Source: Adiantum capillus-veneris (taxonomy: Eukaryota > Streptophyta > Polypodiopsida > Polypodiales > Pteridaceae). From it: 51,000 nt of DNA. Of the stretch, positions 36,043-46,326 are shown piece after piece. Every line of letters starts with the position of its first letter. Within the stretch, counting starts at the first letter, position 1. Where the stretch lies: the NCBI GenBank assembly GCA_014529385.2, contig CM043944.1, positions 72,349,884 through 72,400,883 of the forward strand. Direction: 5' to 3'. The translations under genes and the position numbers were made by a program. The notes beneath the pieces are model-generated. The model saw only the letters and a list, made by a program, of their open reading frames with translations. It was not told the DNA's origin and did not search any database.

Positions 36043-37807
36043 TGTTGAACAACCACGCACGAGAGAGAAGAGAGAGAGACGACTCCATCATATGGAATCC
36101 CCAAAGTGTGTAGAGAGCACACATTGAGTACACATATATAGTGGGGACTCCTAGCTATATATAGCATAAGTGTGGGATCTCTATATAGCTCCAACACCCC
36201 CACTCAAATAGGAGTGCCTAACTGTGGATGAAAAAACCCTTGGGGGTACAAGGGAGAAACCCGCAACACCATATACATGCACTGTTGTATTAATAAATTT
36301 CCAAGTTCACAAAATATGTTCTTGAGGAGCTACATCACTCCATAATACAGAAAAATCACCATGAAGGCTCATAAAAATTCTAATGAAAATAAATTAAAAG
36401 GTTTAACTGCAGGAGCTACATCACTCTTGTGCCGGCCACTACAAAAGATAGAGCAGAGTGATGTGCCACTGCAAATGATAGAGCAGCTTTAGCGTTTTTG
36501 ATCCCTTATATATGTTGCTTAAGATTTTCATCCTGTAATCCATACTAGCTCAAGAAACATATCGAAATGTGAAGGTTAGAAATAATCACATCGCATTGTC
36601 GTTAAAGACGGTTCGACATAGAAACAAACATAATGTCGATGTAATCACATGTGCAGACGACATAGAAACAAATGTAATATCAATGTAATCACATGTGCAT
36701 ACATATATACAAATCCGAGATGTAATGAACATTTGCAGGTTGTTGTTGATGCCAACCTTTATCGTGATATACATGAGAGCTCATAGCAACCAACCAGATC
36801 TACAAACCAAGAGTTGTGACAATAGGCCGAGCAACAAGATGGGAAGCGGAGAGAGAAAAGAAGTCGTGCTATTTTACCTTGTCTATTGAACTCTTAGCGT
36901 TGGTTGCTAAAATAGATAAAATAGCACCGATGATAGCTAATAAAGACATGTCTTTATTTAGGAAAGCTGCACGGCTCTAATCAAAGCCAAAAGTAGCTAC
37001 AAAAAAGGTGACTTTGCTACCCAGATTGAAGAAAAATTATCTCGTAAGCGCTCTATAGGGCAGAAGCTAGTTGTGAAGCCAAATGTCTCAACACTCTGAC
37101 CCTTGTGTTTCTGTGCATAGCTTACAAACTCCTACACATCATGTCAGCCTGCATAGACTTGTATAGTTGAGAGCGAGTACATCAAGCAGAGGGTGCTTGT
37201 AGCTAGTGCATGTGTGAGGTGGCACCATGAAACTTGATGCTCAAAACGTGAGCATCACCATATTGAACTGATTTGCTCTTTGTAATTAGTTACGTCCTCA
37301 CCTTGCCACAAAAACTATCGTGCAAGCTATGCACCCAAAAGTATCTGGTAGAACACTATTTCTTTGCATGGTTAAAAGCAGTCGTAACCAGCTAAACAAA
37401 GCATGCCAACAACAGGTGCTTGCGTGCAAATGAGCACCATCGCTTGCAACACACAATTTTCCTTTATAACCAATTGTCCTATCATGCACGACAGAAAAAA
37501 AAAAAACATGATAGAAACCAAAATAAACATCTACTTAGCTTCTTTGTTTCCACGACCATAAGATATTGCCTTTGACGTTGCGGCATCTCACAATCAATCT
37601 CTATCCCATGTTGATGAGGGAGGAGGACCAAGAGGAGAGGCTCTGATACCATGTTAAACAACCACACACGAGAGAGAAGATAGAGAGAGACGACGCCATC
37701 ATATGCAATCCCCAAAGTGTGTAGAGAGCACACACTGAGTACACATATATAGTGGGGACTCCTAGCTATATATAGGATAAGTGTGGGCTCTCTATATAGC
37801 TCCAACA
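36043..37807 (-). mobile_element. E3: TRIM/SMART-like LTR element
   Basis: 5' LTR (minus strand) 37652-37807 and 3' LTR 36043-36196, both about 155 bp, run TGTTGGAGCTATATAGAG to CAACA/TAACA. The PBS TGGTATCAGAG is perfect (plus 37641-37651). The polypurine tract is the complement of cccccactcaaat (from 36197). Flanks are CGTAT (36038-36042) and TGTAT (37808-37812), a 5-bp duplication with one C-to-T change at a CpG. The interior of 1.45 kb has no gag or pol. Its 3' half closely matches E1 18323-18744, including ACAATGCGATGTG and CAGGATGAAA. A 63-codon frame at 37298-37489 is of doubtful reality. Confidence 0.9.
36197..37651 (-). other. E3 interior, non-coding
   Basis: Contains two minus-strand copies of the AGGAG-TGATGTAG-CTCC hairpin (near 36332 and 36413), E1-like sequence (36540-36720) and unassigned sequence at 36900-37600 that may be captured DNA. 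No reading frame can be supported. Confidence 0.6.
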
Positions 37808-37979
37808 TGTATACATCCGTCCATTTAGGAAGCACATTAACAAAATGCAGATTCAGTATTTCAAACAATACTAAATGCAGATCCACCGATCTAGAGAGCA
37901 TTAGTGTAGATTCATTGATTTTTAGGTAGCATGTATTATTGTGTAGGTTCACTGGTTGAGGCAACATTGATCACAAAAT
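37808..37979. other. Flank of E3, no gene seen
   Basis: AT-rich. Short repeated phrases such as GATTCA and CCGATCTA; nothing recognised. Confidence 0.5.
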
Positions 37980-38445
37980 CATTCTATAGTGGTTGGCCAC
38001 CACTATCCTTAGTATGATTTTGTTACCTGGGTATATAAGGTTAGGTTAGATTATAGGTTAGGTTAGTGCTAGTGACAAATAGTAGAAAAAAAGCAAACGG
38101 ACTTCAAAGATGACTCGTGTCTTCAAAAAACGCAAATGGACTTTGGTTCGGTTAGCCTATAGGTTAGGTTTAGATTATAGGCTATGCTAGGTTATGTTAG
38201 GTTTAGGTTATAGGTTATGTGAGATTATAGGTTAGGTTAGAGCTAGCGGCAAATGAATAGTAGAAAAAACACAAACGGACTTTGAAGATGACTCATGTAC
38301 TTCTAAAAATGCAAACGGACTTCGGTTAGGTTAGGTTATAGGTTAGGTTTAGGTTATAGGTGAAGTTATAGGTTGGGTTTAATTTGGTTATAGGTTAGGT
38401 TATAGTCTAGGTTATAGGCTAGATTAGGTGCACACAAACTTCAAA
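37980..38445. repeat. Degenerate TTAGG/TTATAGG minisatellite
   Basis: Dozens of GGTTAGGTTATAGG-type words in the same orientation, broken by copies of a GGACTTCG/AAAAACGCAAACGGACTT block (around 38095, 38145, 38270 and 38310). It is not the plant telomere unit TTTAGGG. Confidence 0.8.
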
Positions 38446-38930
38446 AACATTAATATATAGTCATTGACCCTATGGTCCTAATCTCCGTACACCTCTAGAC
38501 CGAGGTGTGCGGGGATCAGACATGGCTAGAGAATGTGAGATTGTTAGAGATTGAGCTAGTAGCAAATAATTGAAAAAACGCAATCGACCTTCAAATGTGC
38601 ACACAGACTTCAAGAACCTTAATATATAGTCATTGACTAATAAAGACGAGATTATTACCCAGTGGTCGTAATGTCCGTTCACCTCTAGACCGAGGTGTGC
38701 GGGGATCGGGCCTGGCTAGAGAATGTGAGGTTGTTAGAGCTAGCAGCAAGTAGTTGAAAAAAAAAATTGGACTTCCAAAGTGCACACAGACTTCAAGAAC
38801 CTTAATATATAGTCATTGACCAATAAAGACAAGATTATTACCCTCTGGTCCTAATCTCCGTGCATCTCTAGACCGTGGTGTGCGGGGATCGGGCCTGGCT
38901 AGTGAATGTGAGGTTGTCATGTGTTGTCAT
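38446..38930. repeat. ~187-bp tandem repeat, three units
   Basis: The landmark CACCTCTAGACCGAGGTGTG recurs at about 38490, 38680 and 38863 (intervals 190 and 183). Each unit also has CTTAATATATAGTCATTGAC and GGGGATCGGGCCTGGCTAG. The landmark can form a CACCT/AGGTG hairpin. No coding frame. Confidence 0.85.
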
Positions 38931-39119
38931 GTACTTAGTAGTGTGTAGTTATAGCAACTAGAGTGTTTTAATTATTTGTTGCATCATTGGTACATAAAGT
39001 ATGGATGATAGGATGGCGTTTCCTTGTGCGCATGGCAAGCATCAGTTCTTTCAAAAATGAAAACTCTGCGACCAACACATACACAATCACAATCTCTTTC
39101 TGATAGAGCAACCTACAAG

Positions 39120-39192
39120 TGTTGAGCTATATATAGAGACACTATATATATCTCAACACGCTATATATAGTGTCTCTATATATAGCTCAACA
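39120..39192. mobile_element. E5: 73-bp perfect palindrome with 5-bp TSD
   Basis: The two 31-bp arms, 39120-39150 and 39162-39192, are exact reverse complements around an 11-base spacer. Each arm begins TGTTGAGCTATATATAG, identical to the first 17 bases of the E1 3' LTR. ACAAG flanks both sides exactly (39115-39119 and 39193-39197). The TSD length and ends are those of the E1-E3 family, so this looks like a hairpin of two facing LTR ends inserted by a retroviral-type integrase. Confidence 0.8.
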
Positions 39193-39197
39193 ACAAG

Positions 39198-40110
39198 ACC
39201 TGCGTTATCAATCTTATGGTCTAGAGATTGAAGGTCAAACTCCCAAGTAGATATTTCTCCAACTTCATCCTAGAGAAGACTATTTTCAAACGAGCATCCA
39301 TCGACTGAGTCCTGCCAACCAATACCTGATGTGGCATTTCAAGAAGTAGAGACATGGATCCCATCATTGAAAACATATAATACGACAACATTGAAATCAA
39401 TACTGCGGACCAACCTCAGTATCCCGTTCATATCGATGGCATAATAGCAACGATAAAGAAGGCGATGTCGTGCTGTGGCACGTATATAGTGGGAACGGGC
39501 ATTAAACGATTTATCTTGTGACTTTTTGACGCATAAGTATACTTCATATAATACTCATATGCATAAATAAAAGATTTCTACCATACCTTAGTATTTACCT
39601 TTGAAGTAATATAAATGTACATTACTATTAGAAAGTACTACAAGAGAAGTATCAATGATTGTGCCTCTTTTTGTTTGGGGAAAAAACATTTGTATATTTC
39701 TTCTAATATCACAGCTATACCCTACCATATATAAATTATTTTCTTCTTTCCACATTTATTTAATAATATAACCCTTCAATAATGCATACCTTCTTGGATA
39801 CATACAAGAGGGAAGGGCCTACTAGAAGACTTTATGAAAAGGAAGATCCAAATCTTCTTGGACCATCTCAATTTGAAAATCCCAACCTAAGGGCTTGGAG
39901 AAAGTCCAAAACCAAGTCAAGCTCTTTTAGTAGGCCAATTTTTCTTTTTGAAGCATGTCAATCCGAGTTACAGGGAAAACAATGAAAAATCCTCTCACAA
40001 CTACACTGCAAAGAAGAGATGGTAAATAGGTGAATCAAGTGAAAAGAGGTAATCTTGGTTTTTTTCCATAAAATAAGATATTTGGAGGATAAAAGACACA
40101 AGCATCTGAA
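39198..40110. other. No gene recognised
   Basis: AT-rich. A 67-codon frame at 39782-39985 has no recognisable motif. No repeats of note. Confidence 0.5.
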
Positions 40111-41630
40111 TGTGACACCTCAAAGATGCCTTGAAGGACAAGACACACAAGTTGGGACCCCCTACTGGAGCCACACAGAAGATGCCTATGTGGGGCCTAC
40201 ATACATCATGCACCCACATGGAGCCTCAACGACAAAAAATGTTTAATTTCATTAGATTTTAGTCCTAATATTTTCCATTTTAAGAAATATCCAAAGAACA
40301 TTTGATTTGGGCTAATTCTTTAGCCTAATCAAGTGATTATGTAAAACATGGCTCCCTAACCTATAAAAAGGGCAACCTTCTCTTCATTGGGGGCAATTTA
40401 GGAGTGAGTGAGAATAGCTCAATTCCATAGTGACACACTCATGCTAGTGCCATACTTTCCCTTGAAGAAATTCTGAAGTCTTGCCTCATCTTCTCTCTCC
40501 ATTAACGTGGTGACGATTGCTCTCATGTAAGATATATGTTGCTAGTTTTTCTTTCATTTGCATATCTAGTCCAATACTTGTCTCTAACTCTATCTCTATC
40601 TCTCATTATCTATCTTTAATACCACCACCATACTTAGATCTGTCTCTAATTCTATCTTTACTCCTCCTTTCATCTCTTTTGTTGTGTCCTAATTGTTTCA
40701 TTGGAAGGTATTCAAGCAACAATCTTGTCAATGTAATGGGCACAACCTTCTTGCGGGAAACAATTATGTGCACAAGGTTAGTAACCATATATTCATCTTT
40801 CACAAGAATCTCTCTCTCTTAAGGTTCTCATTCTCTTCCACAAACTCTAGAATCTCCTTGCTACAGATACTTCTCTCCCCGTAGTAGCCTTATTGCCTAA
40901 GGGCAGCAATGGGGCTTGGGAGAGAAACTCTCTTCTTCTTCTCCTTTCACTTCTTTCACACCTTTATCTTTGAACATGCTAAGTATATCATTGATGAATA
41001 ACCATAATCCACATGGAGGAAATTTATTTCATTTCCATTTTGTGCAATCTATTAGGGTCAACATTTGGATTAGTCAAAAGATTCACTTTTAGTAACGCAT
41101 AGTGTTTCTATTTGTTCATGAAAGGCTTAGCGAAATACTTCTCTCACCATATCCCATCATACTACATATTATTGACTATAACTTCTCTTTTGATGTGAAT
41201 GTGGTTATTTTATTATGAATCAAGAGGATTTGTACTCACAACTAATCCCAATCACTAGACAAAACATATACATTATAGTAAGCACAAAGCTACAGTTCCA
41301 AAGAGCAATCCATAGCTTATTTGGACAAAAAAGATTAAATATCATTAAGTCATCCATTAACCCTTTTATCCCACCCATGATACGATATGAACGTAATCTC
41401 GATGTTTTCATTTTTGTTTTATTTTGACTATCTTTCATGAGTTCTCTCCATCACGTCTATGTTTGTAAGGGAAACGGAGCGGGTTCTTTGTCTACATTTC
41501 TTCTTTAGATCTAGAAGCTATGTTATCTACATCTTAGCTCGTTCTCATAACCCTTGAGCTTCCTCACAAACTCTCACAGCAAGAGGCCCAGTACCTTCCT
41601 GGCAAGACCACCAACTTCTTAGCATATTTT
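40111..41630 (+). repeat. Gypsy-like 5' LTR (outer limits uncertain)
   Basis: The part shared with the right copy is 40347-41509. The start at TGTGACACC and the end just before the TGGTGAACC PBS candidate are inferred from element structure. Short frames inside (for example 40693-40884) also occur in the right copy and are not genes. Confidence 0.55.
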
Positions 41631-41677
41631 TGGTGAACCGGATGCGAATCTGCTAGGGTGAGAGTTTGTGGGTAACC

Positions 41678-43283
41678 ATGGGTGATCATGTTGAGCAACA
41701 GGGTATGCATTTTGACTCAGCAACAATGCAAATGTTTCAAGCATTTGCAATGTTCATGCAACAACACTATGCTACTAAAATAAGGGAGATTTCAGCAACG
41801 AAGGCCATACAAGCGGTCGACAACAGAATGGGTTAGTTCAATGGCAAAGATTTAACCAAGTACTTACGCGAGTATGTGAAGAAGATGGAGCTGCATCGCG
41901 TGTCAGAAGGTAGATGATTCAAAGCTTCTTGGGGAGCATGTTAGGGCAATTAAAGATGGGCATGGGAGAAATTGGGAAGAACTCAAAGTAGCTTTAAAGG
42001 AGGAATATTTCATGGAGAACTCGGAGAGAGTGACCAAAAGGACATTCTTAGAATGGGTAGTCAAGCCAAAGCAAGGATTATCAATAACAGAGCTACTTAG
42101 GGAATTTGAACGGCGCTATGCACAACTCACCACGACAGAAAGGGCCACACTAGATGCAGAGAAGACATATATTTTCTTACAATCCGCAAGTAAAGAGTTT
42201 CAAGAAAATTTGGAGCTTCTTCTTAAAGATAAATATGCTGAGCAAGGACTAAAGACTCACTGGAATGAAGTTGAAGGTGCTATCTTGTTGCTTGCCAAAC
42301 GACAAAGAAGAAGGGACAAGATGGTAGTAAACACTACAAGTCCTTCAACCTCAACTTCTGACAAAATGGTAAAGCCTACTTATATAGACCCTAAGATTGA
42401 TGACTCTATGCTAGATGAACTTGTGAAGGGAATGCGTGACTTGAAGGTGAAGCTTGCAAAGCTTGAAGAAAAAGGAACACCATCAGGGCCACTTCTTAGG
42501 CAAAGACAACAGCCCAAACAAGGGTTTGTTAATAGATGTATTTGGTGTGATAGTACAGATCATGTAAGAAGGGATTGTGATGATTTTAGTGATGCTTTGT
42601 CAAAAGATGTTGTCTTTTTTAAGGATGGTAAAATCCACTTAAGAGAGACAGGTCTACCCTTGAGAACTAACTTTGGGAAAGGGGGAATGCAAACCTTAGT
42701 TGAGCATATGGCAACTAACCATGCTAGCTCTTCAGCTGAGGCAGCTACTTATGGAGTAAAAATTGAGCATCTTAGTGATGAAGAGGTGAATGACCATCAT
42801 GGTCAAATTTGGCCAAATGTCATGCAATTAGCTAAAAAGGGAAAGCTTACAAAAGAGATTCTACATGAAGCAGGTGATTGCATACGTCTAGAAACAAGAT
42901 GGAATGATCTAGTGGACTCATTGTCAGTGAATGCCTACATTACAAAATGCCAACAAAATGAGGCTATTGTAGAAGAAAAGCGCAGGCGTGAGAATGTTGA
43001 TGAAGGATCATCAAAAAGAGCTTCTAGAAGTGGGGCAAGAAGTGTCTTAATGCCTTCCCAAACAACCCCGACACAAGGAGTGTCTCCACCTGAAGTACTC
43101 ATGGAGGATTCTACAACAGGAAATAAGAAAGAGCCAACAAAATCTAAGACAAAAGGCCCAACTTATAAACTACAATCTGATATTGAGGTGGCTACAGATT
43201 TAAAGAAAGTCTTGGAGGAAAGGATTTTGAATAGAAAGATTGAGTTCACTCTGGGAGAAGTCCTTGGCATTGCAAAAGCGTGA
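41678..43283 (+). pseudogene. Gypsy-like gag
   Basis: Begins at ATG 41678 (MGDHVEQQ), shortly after the PBS. An in-frame TAG at 41834 and a frameshift near 41915-41990 separate this start from the long open frame 42012-43283 (423 codons). The capsid-like region has WEELKVALKEEYFMENSERV (41980s-42040) and a LREFERRYAQLT stretch. A CX2CX4HX4C zinc knuckle (CIWCDSTDHVRRDC) sits near residues 176-189 of the long frame. The C-terminal part is charged and rich in Ser/Thr/Lys. Gag would form the particle and bind element RNA. The intact length of the main frame contrasts with the complete loss of RT. Confidence 0.8.
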
Positions 43284-43328
43284 GTTCCATGAGGAGATCA
43301 TACATCATCAAGAGAAAGAGGAAAACTC

Positions 43329-43814
43329 TTGCTGCGGTTGTTCGTCCACAGGTTGAAGACACAAGGGATGCTCTTGCAAAATAAGGAGGATGATGGAGCT
43401 GTGGTAGGATGCTACCAATCTAGTGGGAGAGTGAAGCAAGTGCATTTCTCAAATAATGATGAAGAAGTTGAAGCTATTCCTAGGAGTTACTATTCACGAA
43501 GTCACTGGGCAAGGGCTACTTCAAAAACTTTGGTCAAGGTAGGTGATCTTGAAGAGCCATTGGTTGCCTTGATTGACCATGGTTCAGTAATAAACATAAT
43601 ATCAAAGAGTGTCTACAACAAGTGCAAATGGCTGATGGACATAGATCATGGTTGGATGGTGAAAGTGTTAAACAATTCATCCGGTGAATTGTATGCAGCA
43701 TGTCTAGTTGTGAAGGTGACAATAGGTGATGTAAAGATTAACCAAAACTTCTTTGTACAGGATACATCTTCATATCATCTCATCCTTGGACAACCCTACA
43801 TTGTGGGAGTTTGA
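43329..43814 (+). pseudogene. Gypsy-like aspartic protease region
   Basis: 161 codons continue from gag in another frame. The core reads LVALIDHGSVINII, matching the retropepsin active-site loop (normally D-T/S-G-A/S) but with His replacing Thr/Ser. It is followed by a VKVTIGDVKINQNFFVQD strand and HLILGQPYI, the conserved ILG turn. It would cut Gag in an active element. The DHG change may lower or abolish activity. A further frame at 43815-44015 (METKVMDDGSAY...) leads towards the missing RT. Confidence 0.75.
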
Positions 43815-44082
43815 ATGGAAACAAAGGTAATGGATGATGGTTCAGCATATGCTAGGATACGTAGCAGAGATGGTAAACACGCTGTCCAATTTCTCACAGT
43901 TTGTGTAAACCATGAAAGAAATCGTGACAACCTCAGAGAACATCCTCTACCAAAGGTGATCAAAGAGTTTCATGATCATAGAGAAATGATGGATTTTGGC
44001 CAAGTACCATTGTAAAGCGGGATTGCAGTGGTACGGAAAGAAAAAGGGTCTCGCCTGATGCAAACATAGGCTAAACTTTTTC

Positions 44083-45250
44083 AACATGGCTCCCTGACCT
44101 ATAAAAAGGGCAACCTTCTCTTCATTCGAGGCAATTTAGGAGTAAGTGAGAATAGATCAATTCCATAGTGACACACTCATCTTAGTGCCATAATTTCCCT
44201 TGAAGAAAGTCTGAAGTCTTGCCTCATCTTCTCTCTCCATTAACGTGGTGACGATTGCTCTCATGTAAGATATATGTTGCTAGTTTTTCTTTCATTTTCA
44301 TATCTAGCCCAATATTTATCTCTAACTCTATCTCTAACTCTCATTATCTATCTTTAATATGACCACCACACTTAGATCTGTCTCTAATTCTATCTTTACT
44401 CCTCCTTTCATCTCTCTTGTTGTGTCCTAATTGTTTCATTGGAAGGTATTCAAGAAGCAATCTTGTCAATGTAACGGGCACAACCTTCTTGCGGGAAACA
44501 ATTATGTGCACAAGGTTAGTAACCATATCTTCATCTTTCACAAGAATCTCTCTCTCTTAAGGTTCTCATTCTCATCCACAAACTCTAAAATCTCCTTGCT
44601 ACAGATACTTCTCTCACCGCAGTATCCTTGTTGCCTAAGGGCAACAATAGGGCTTTGGAGAGAAACTCTCTTCTTCTTCTCTTTTCACTTCTTTCACACC
44701 TTTTATATCTTTGAACATACTAAGTATATCATTGATGAATAACCATAATCCACATGGTGGAAATTTCTTTCATTTCCATTATGTACAATCTATTAGGGTC
44801 AACATTTGGATTAGTCAAAAGATTCACTTTCGGCAACACATAATGTTTCTATTTGGTCCTAAAAGGCTCAACGAAATACTTCTCTCACCATATCTCATCA
44901 TACTACCTATTATTGACTATAACTTCTCTTTTGATGTGAATGTGGTTATTTTATTATGAATCAAGAGGATTTGTACTCACAACTAATCCCAATCGCTAGA
45001 CAAAACATATACATTATAGTAAGCACAAAGCTATAGTTCCAAAGAGAAATCCATAGCTTATTTGGACAACAAAGATTAAATATCATTAACTCATCCATTA
45101 ACCCTTTTATCCTACCCATGATACGATATGATCGTAATCTCGATGTTTTCATTTTTGTTTTGTTTTGACTATCTTTCATGAGTTCTCTACATCACGTGTG
45201 TGTTTGTAAAGAAAACTGAGCGGCTTCTTTGGCTACATTTCTTCGTTAGA
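44083..45250 (+). repeat. Gypsy-like 3' LTR, truncated
   Basis: Direct copy of 40347-41509, from acatggctccctgacc to ctacatttcttcgttaga, with scattered substitutions. The outer U3 part is missing at the left and about 120 bp at the right, where CACTA transposase sequence begins. Confidence 0.8.
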
Positions 45251-45388
45251 CAGCGACATGATGCAAAGTCTTGCAGGCATGTGGCTTTACACTGGTGCAA
45301 AAATTTCAGTTCTCAGTACCACATTGGCAATGCTTAATTTGCATTCTATCTACGGTTGGTCTGACGCCTCAGCCACAGAGCTTTTCAG

Positions 45389-45475
45389 GTAAATACATTC
45401 TATCCTAAGTATCATAAAGTGCAAATTATAGTTCAATAATGTGATCAAGGGGTTGACTTGCTCATGTAACGATAG
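45389..45475 (+). other. Intron in TNP2-type gene
   Basis: Donor CAG|GTAAAT and acceptor GATAG|GTTG. Removal rebuilds the family motif ELF-R-LLN-E-K-ILPEGN in frame. The boundary codon is split AG|G. Confidence 0.85.
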
Positions 45476-46000
45476 GTTGCTCAATGAGAAAATCTTACCA
45501 GAAGGGAATCACATGCCCCCTACCCATTGAGCCGCTAAAAAGCTTCTTACTAGTTTGGGTTTGGATTATCACAAAATACATGCATGTCCGAATGACTGTA
45601 TACTTTGTTGCAATGAGTATGCAAATTTGAAACAGTGTCTCATTTGTGGATCAAACAGGTACATGGAGGACACAGAATGAAAATTTATCCCTGCAAAGGT
45701 CCTTCGAAACTTTCCTATCATTCTAAGAATAAAGAGCATGTTCATGTGCAAGTCCATAGCCGCTTTGATGACATGGAACTCAAATACTAGATTGACAGAT
45801 GATGTGATGCAGGTAGCTGTTGACTCTCATGTATGGAAGCACATACAGGAAAGTTGGCCTACATTTAAGAACGAGCCTTGATGTATCCGCTTTGGTATGG
45901 CAATGGATGGAGTAAACCCATTCATATTACGGAGTTTTTCATGGAGCACGTGGCCTATTTGTCTGGTCAATTATAATCTTCCACCATGGCTAGCTCATTA

Positions 46001-46326
46001 GGGCCAATTTGGATGAAAAAAGGGATGTGTAAGGATCTAAAAAGGGGCAACCTAAAAAATACCATGAAGATCTTACCAAAACTATTCAACATGGGTACTA
46101 ATTGGATAGAGCTCATCAAGCACCAACCATGGACCATGTGAGCACTAAATTTCGAGTTCATATGCAAACATTATAGCTAAAATAGTGCAAAATATTCCAA
46201 AATCCAATGAAGGATATCTTGACACATGTACAAAAGTGCCATACTTTTGGAAATCTGGCTCCTCCTTGACCCTTAGATCAAGAATAGAGAAACCCTAAAC
46301 AACCCTTATTTCATTCAAATTGGCCC
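46001..46326. mobile_element. 326-bp MITE inside the transposase gene
   Basis: Ends GGGCCAATTTGGATGAAA (46001) and its reverse complement with one mismatch, finishing at 46326. It is flanked by TTA (45998-46000) and TAA (46327-46329). The GGGCC end and TWA context resemble Tourist/PIF-Harbinger MITEs, though the two flanks are not an exact TSD; a TA duplication is the alternative. The interior has no coding capacity. Removing it reconnects NLPPW to KKGHLLLSLIIPG. Confidence 0.8.

Larger units (their letters stand above)
40111..45250 (+). mobile_element. Gypsy-like LTR element with gag and protease only
   Basis: A 1.2-kb direct repeat (40347-41509 and 44083-45250) brackets gag and protease coding sequence. 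Each repeat carries the TATA-type signal CCTATAAAAAGGGCAACC. A PBS-like TGGTGAACCGGATGCG lies at 41631, between the left repeat and gag. The left LTR may start near TGTGACACC (40111) and end near 41630; the right copy lacks both outer parts. Coding stops at the very start of reverse transcriptase (VVRKEKGSRLM, about 44030-44060), then the right repeat follows. RT, RNase H and integrase are absent. No TSD was found. Confidence 0.75.

Noticed and set aside
38446-38930. CRISPR-like array
   Set aside because: Only three long units of about 187 bp without unique spacers, in a eukaryotic setting.
40111-40119. Exact left boundary and TSD of the Gypsy-like element
   Set aside because: TGTGACACC is only a plausible LTR start; the right LTR is truncated at both ends, so the boundary cannot be confirmed by homology.
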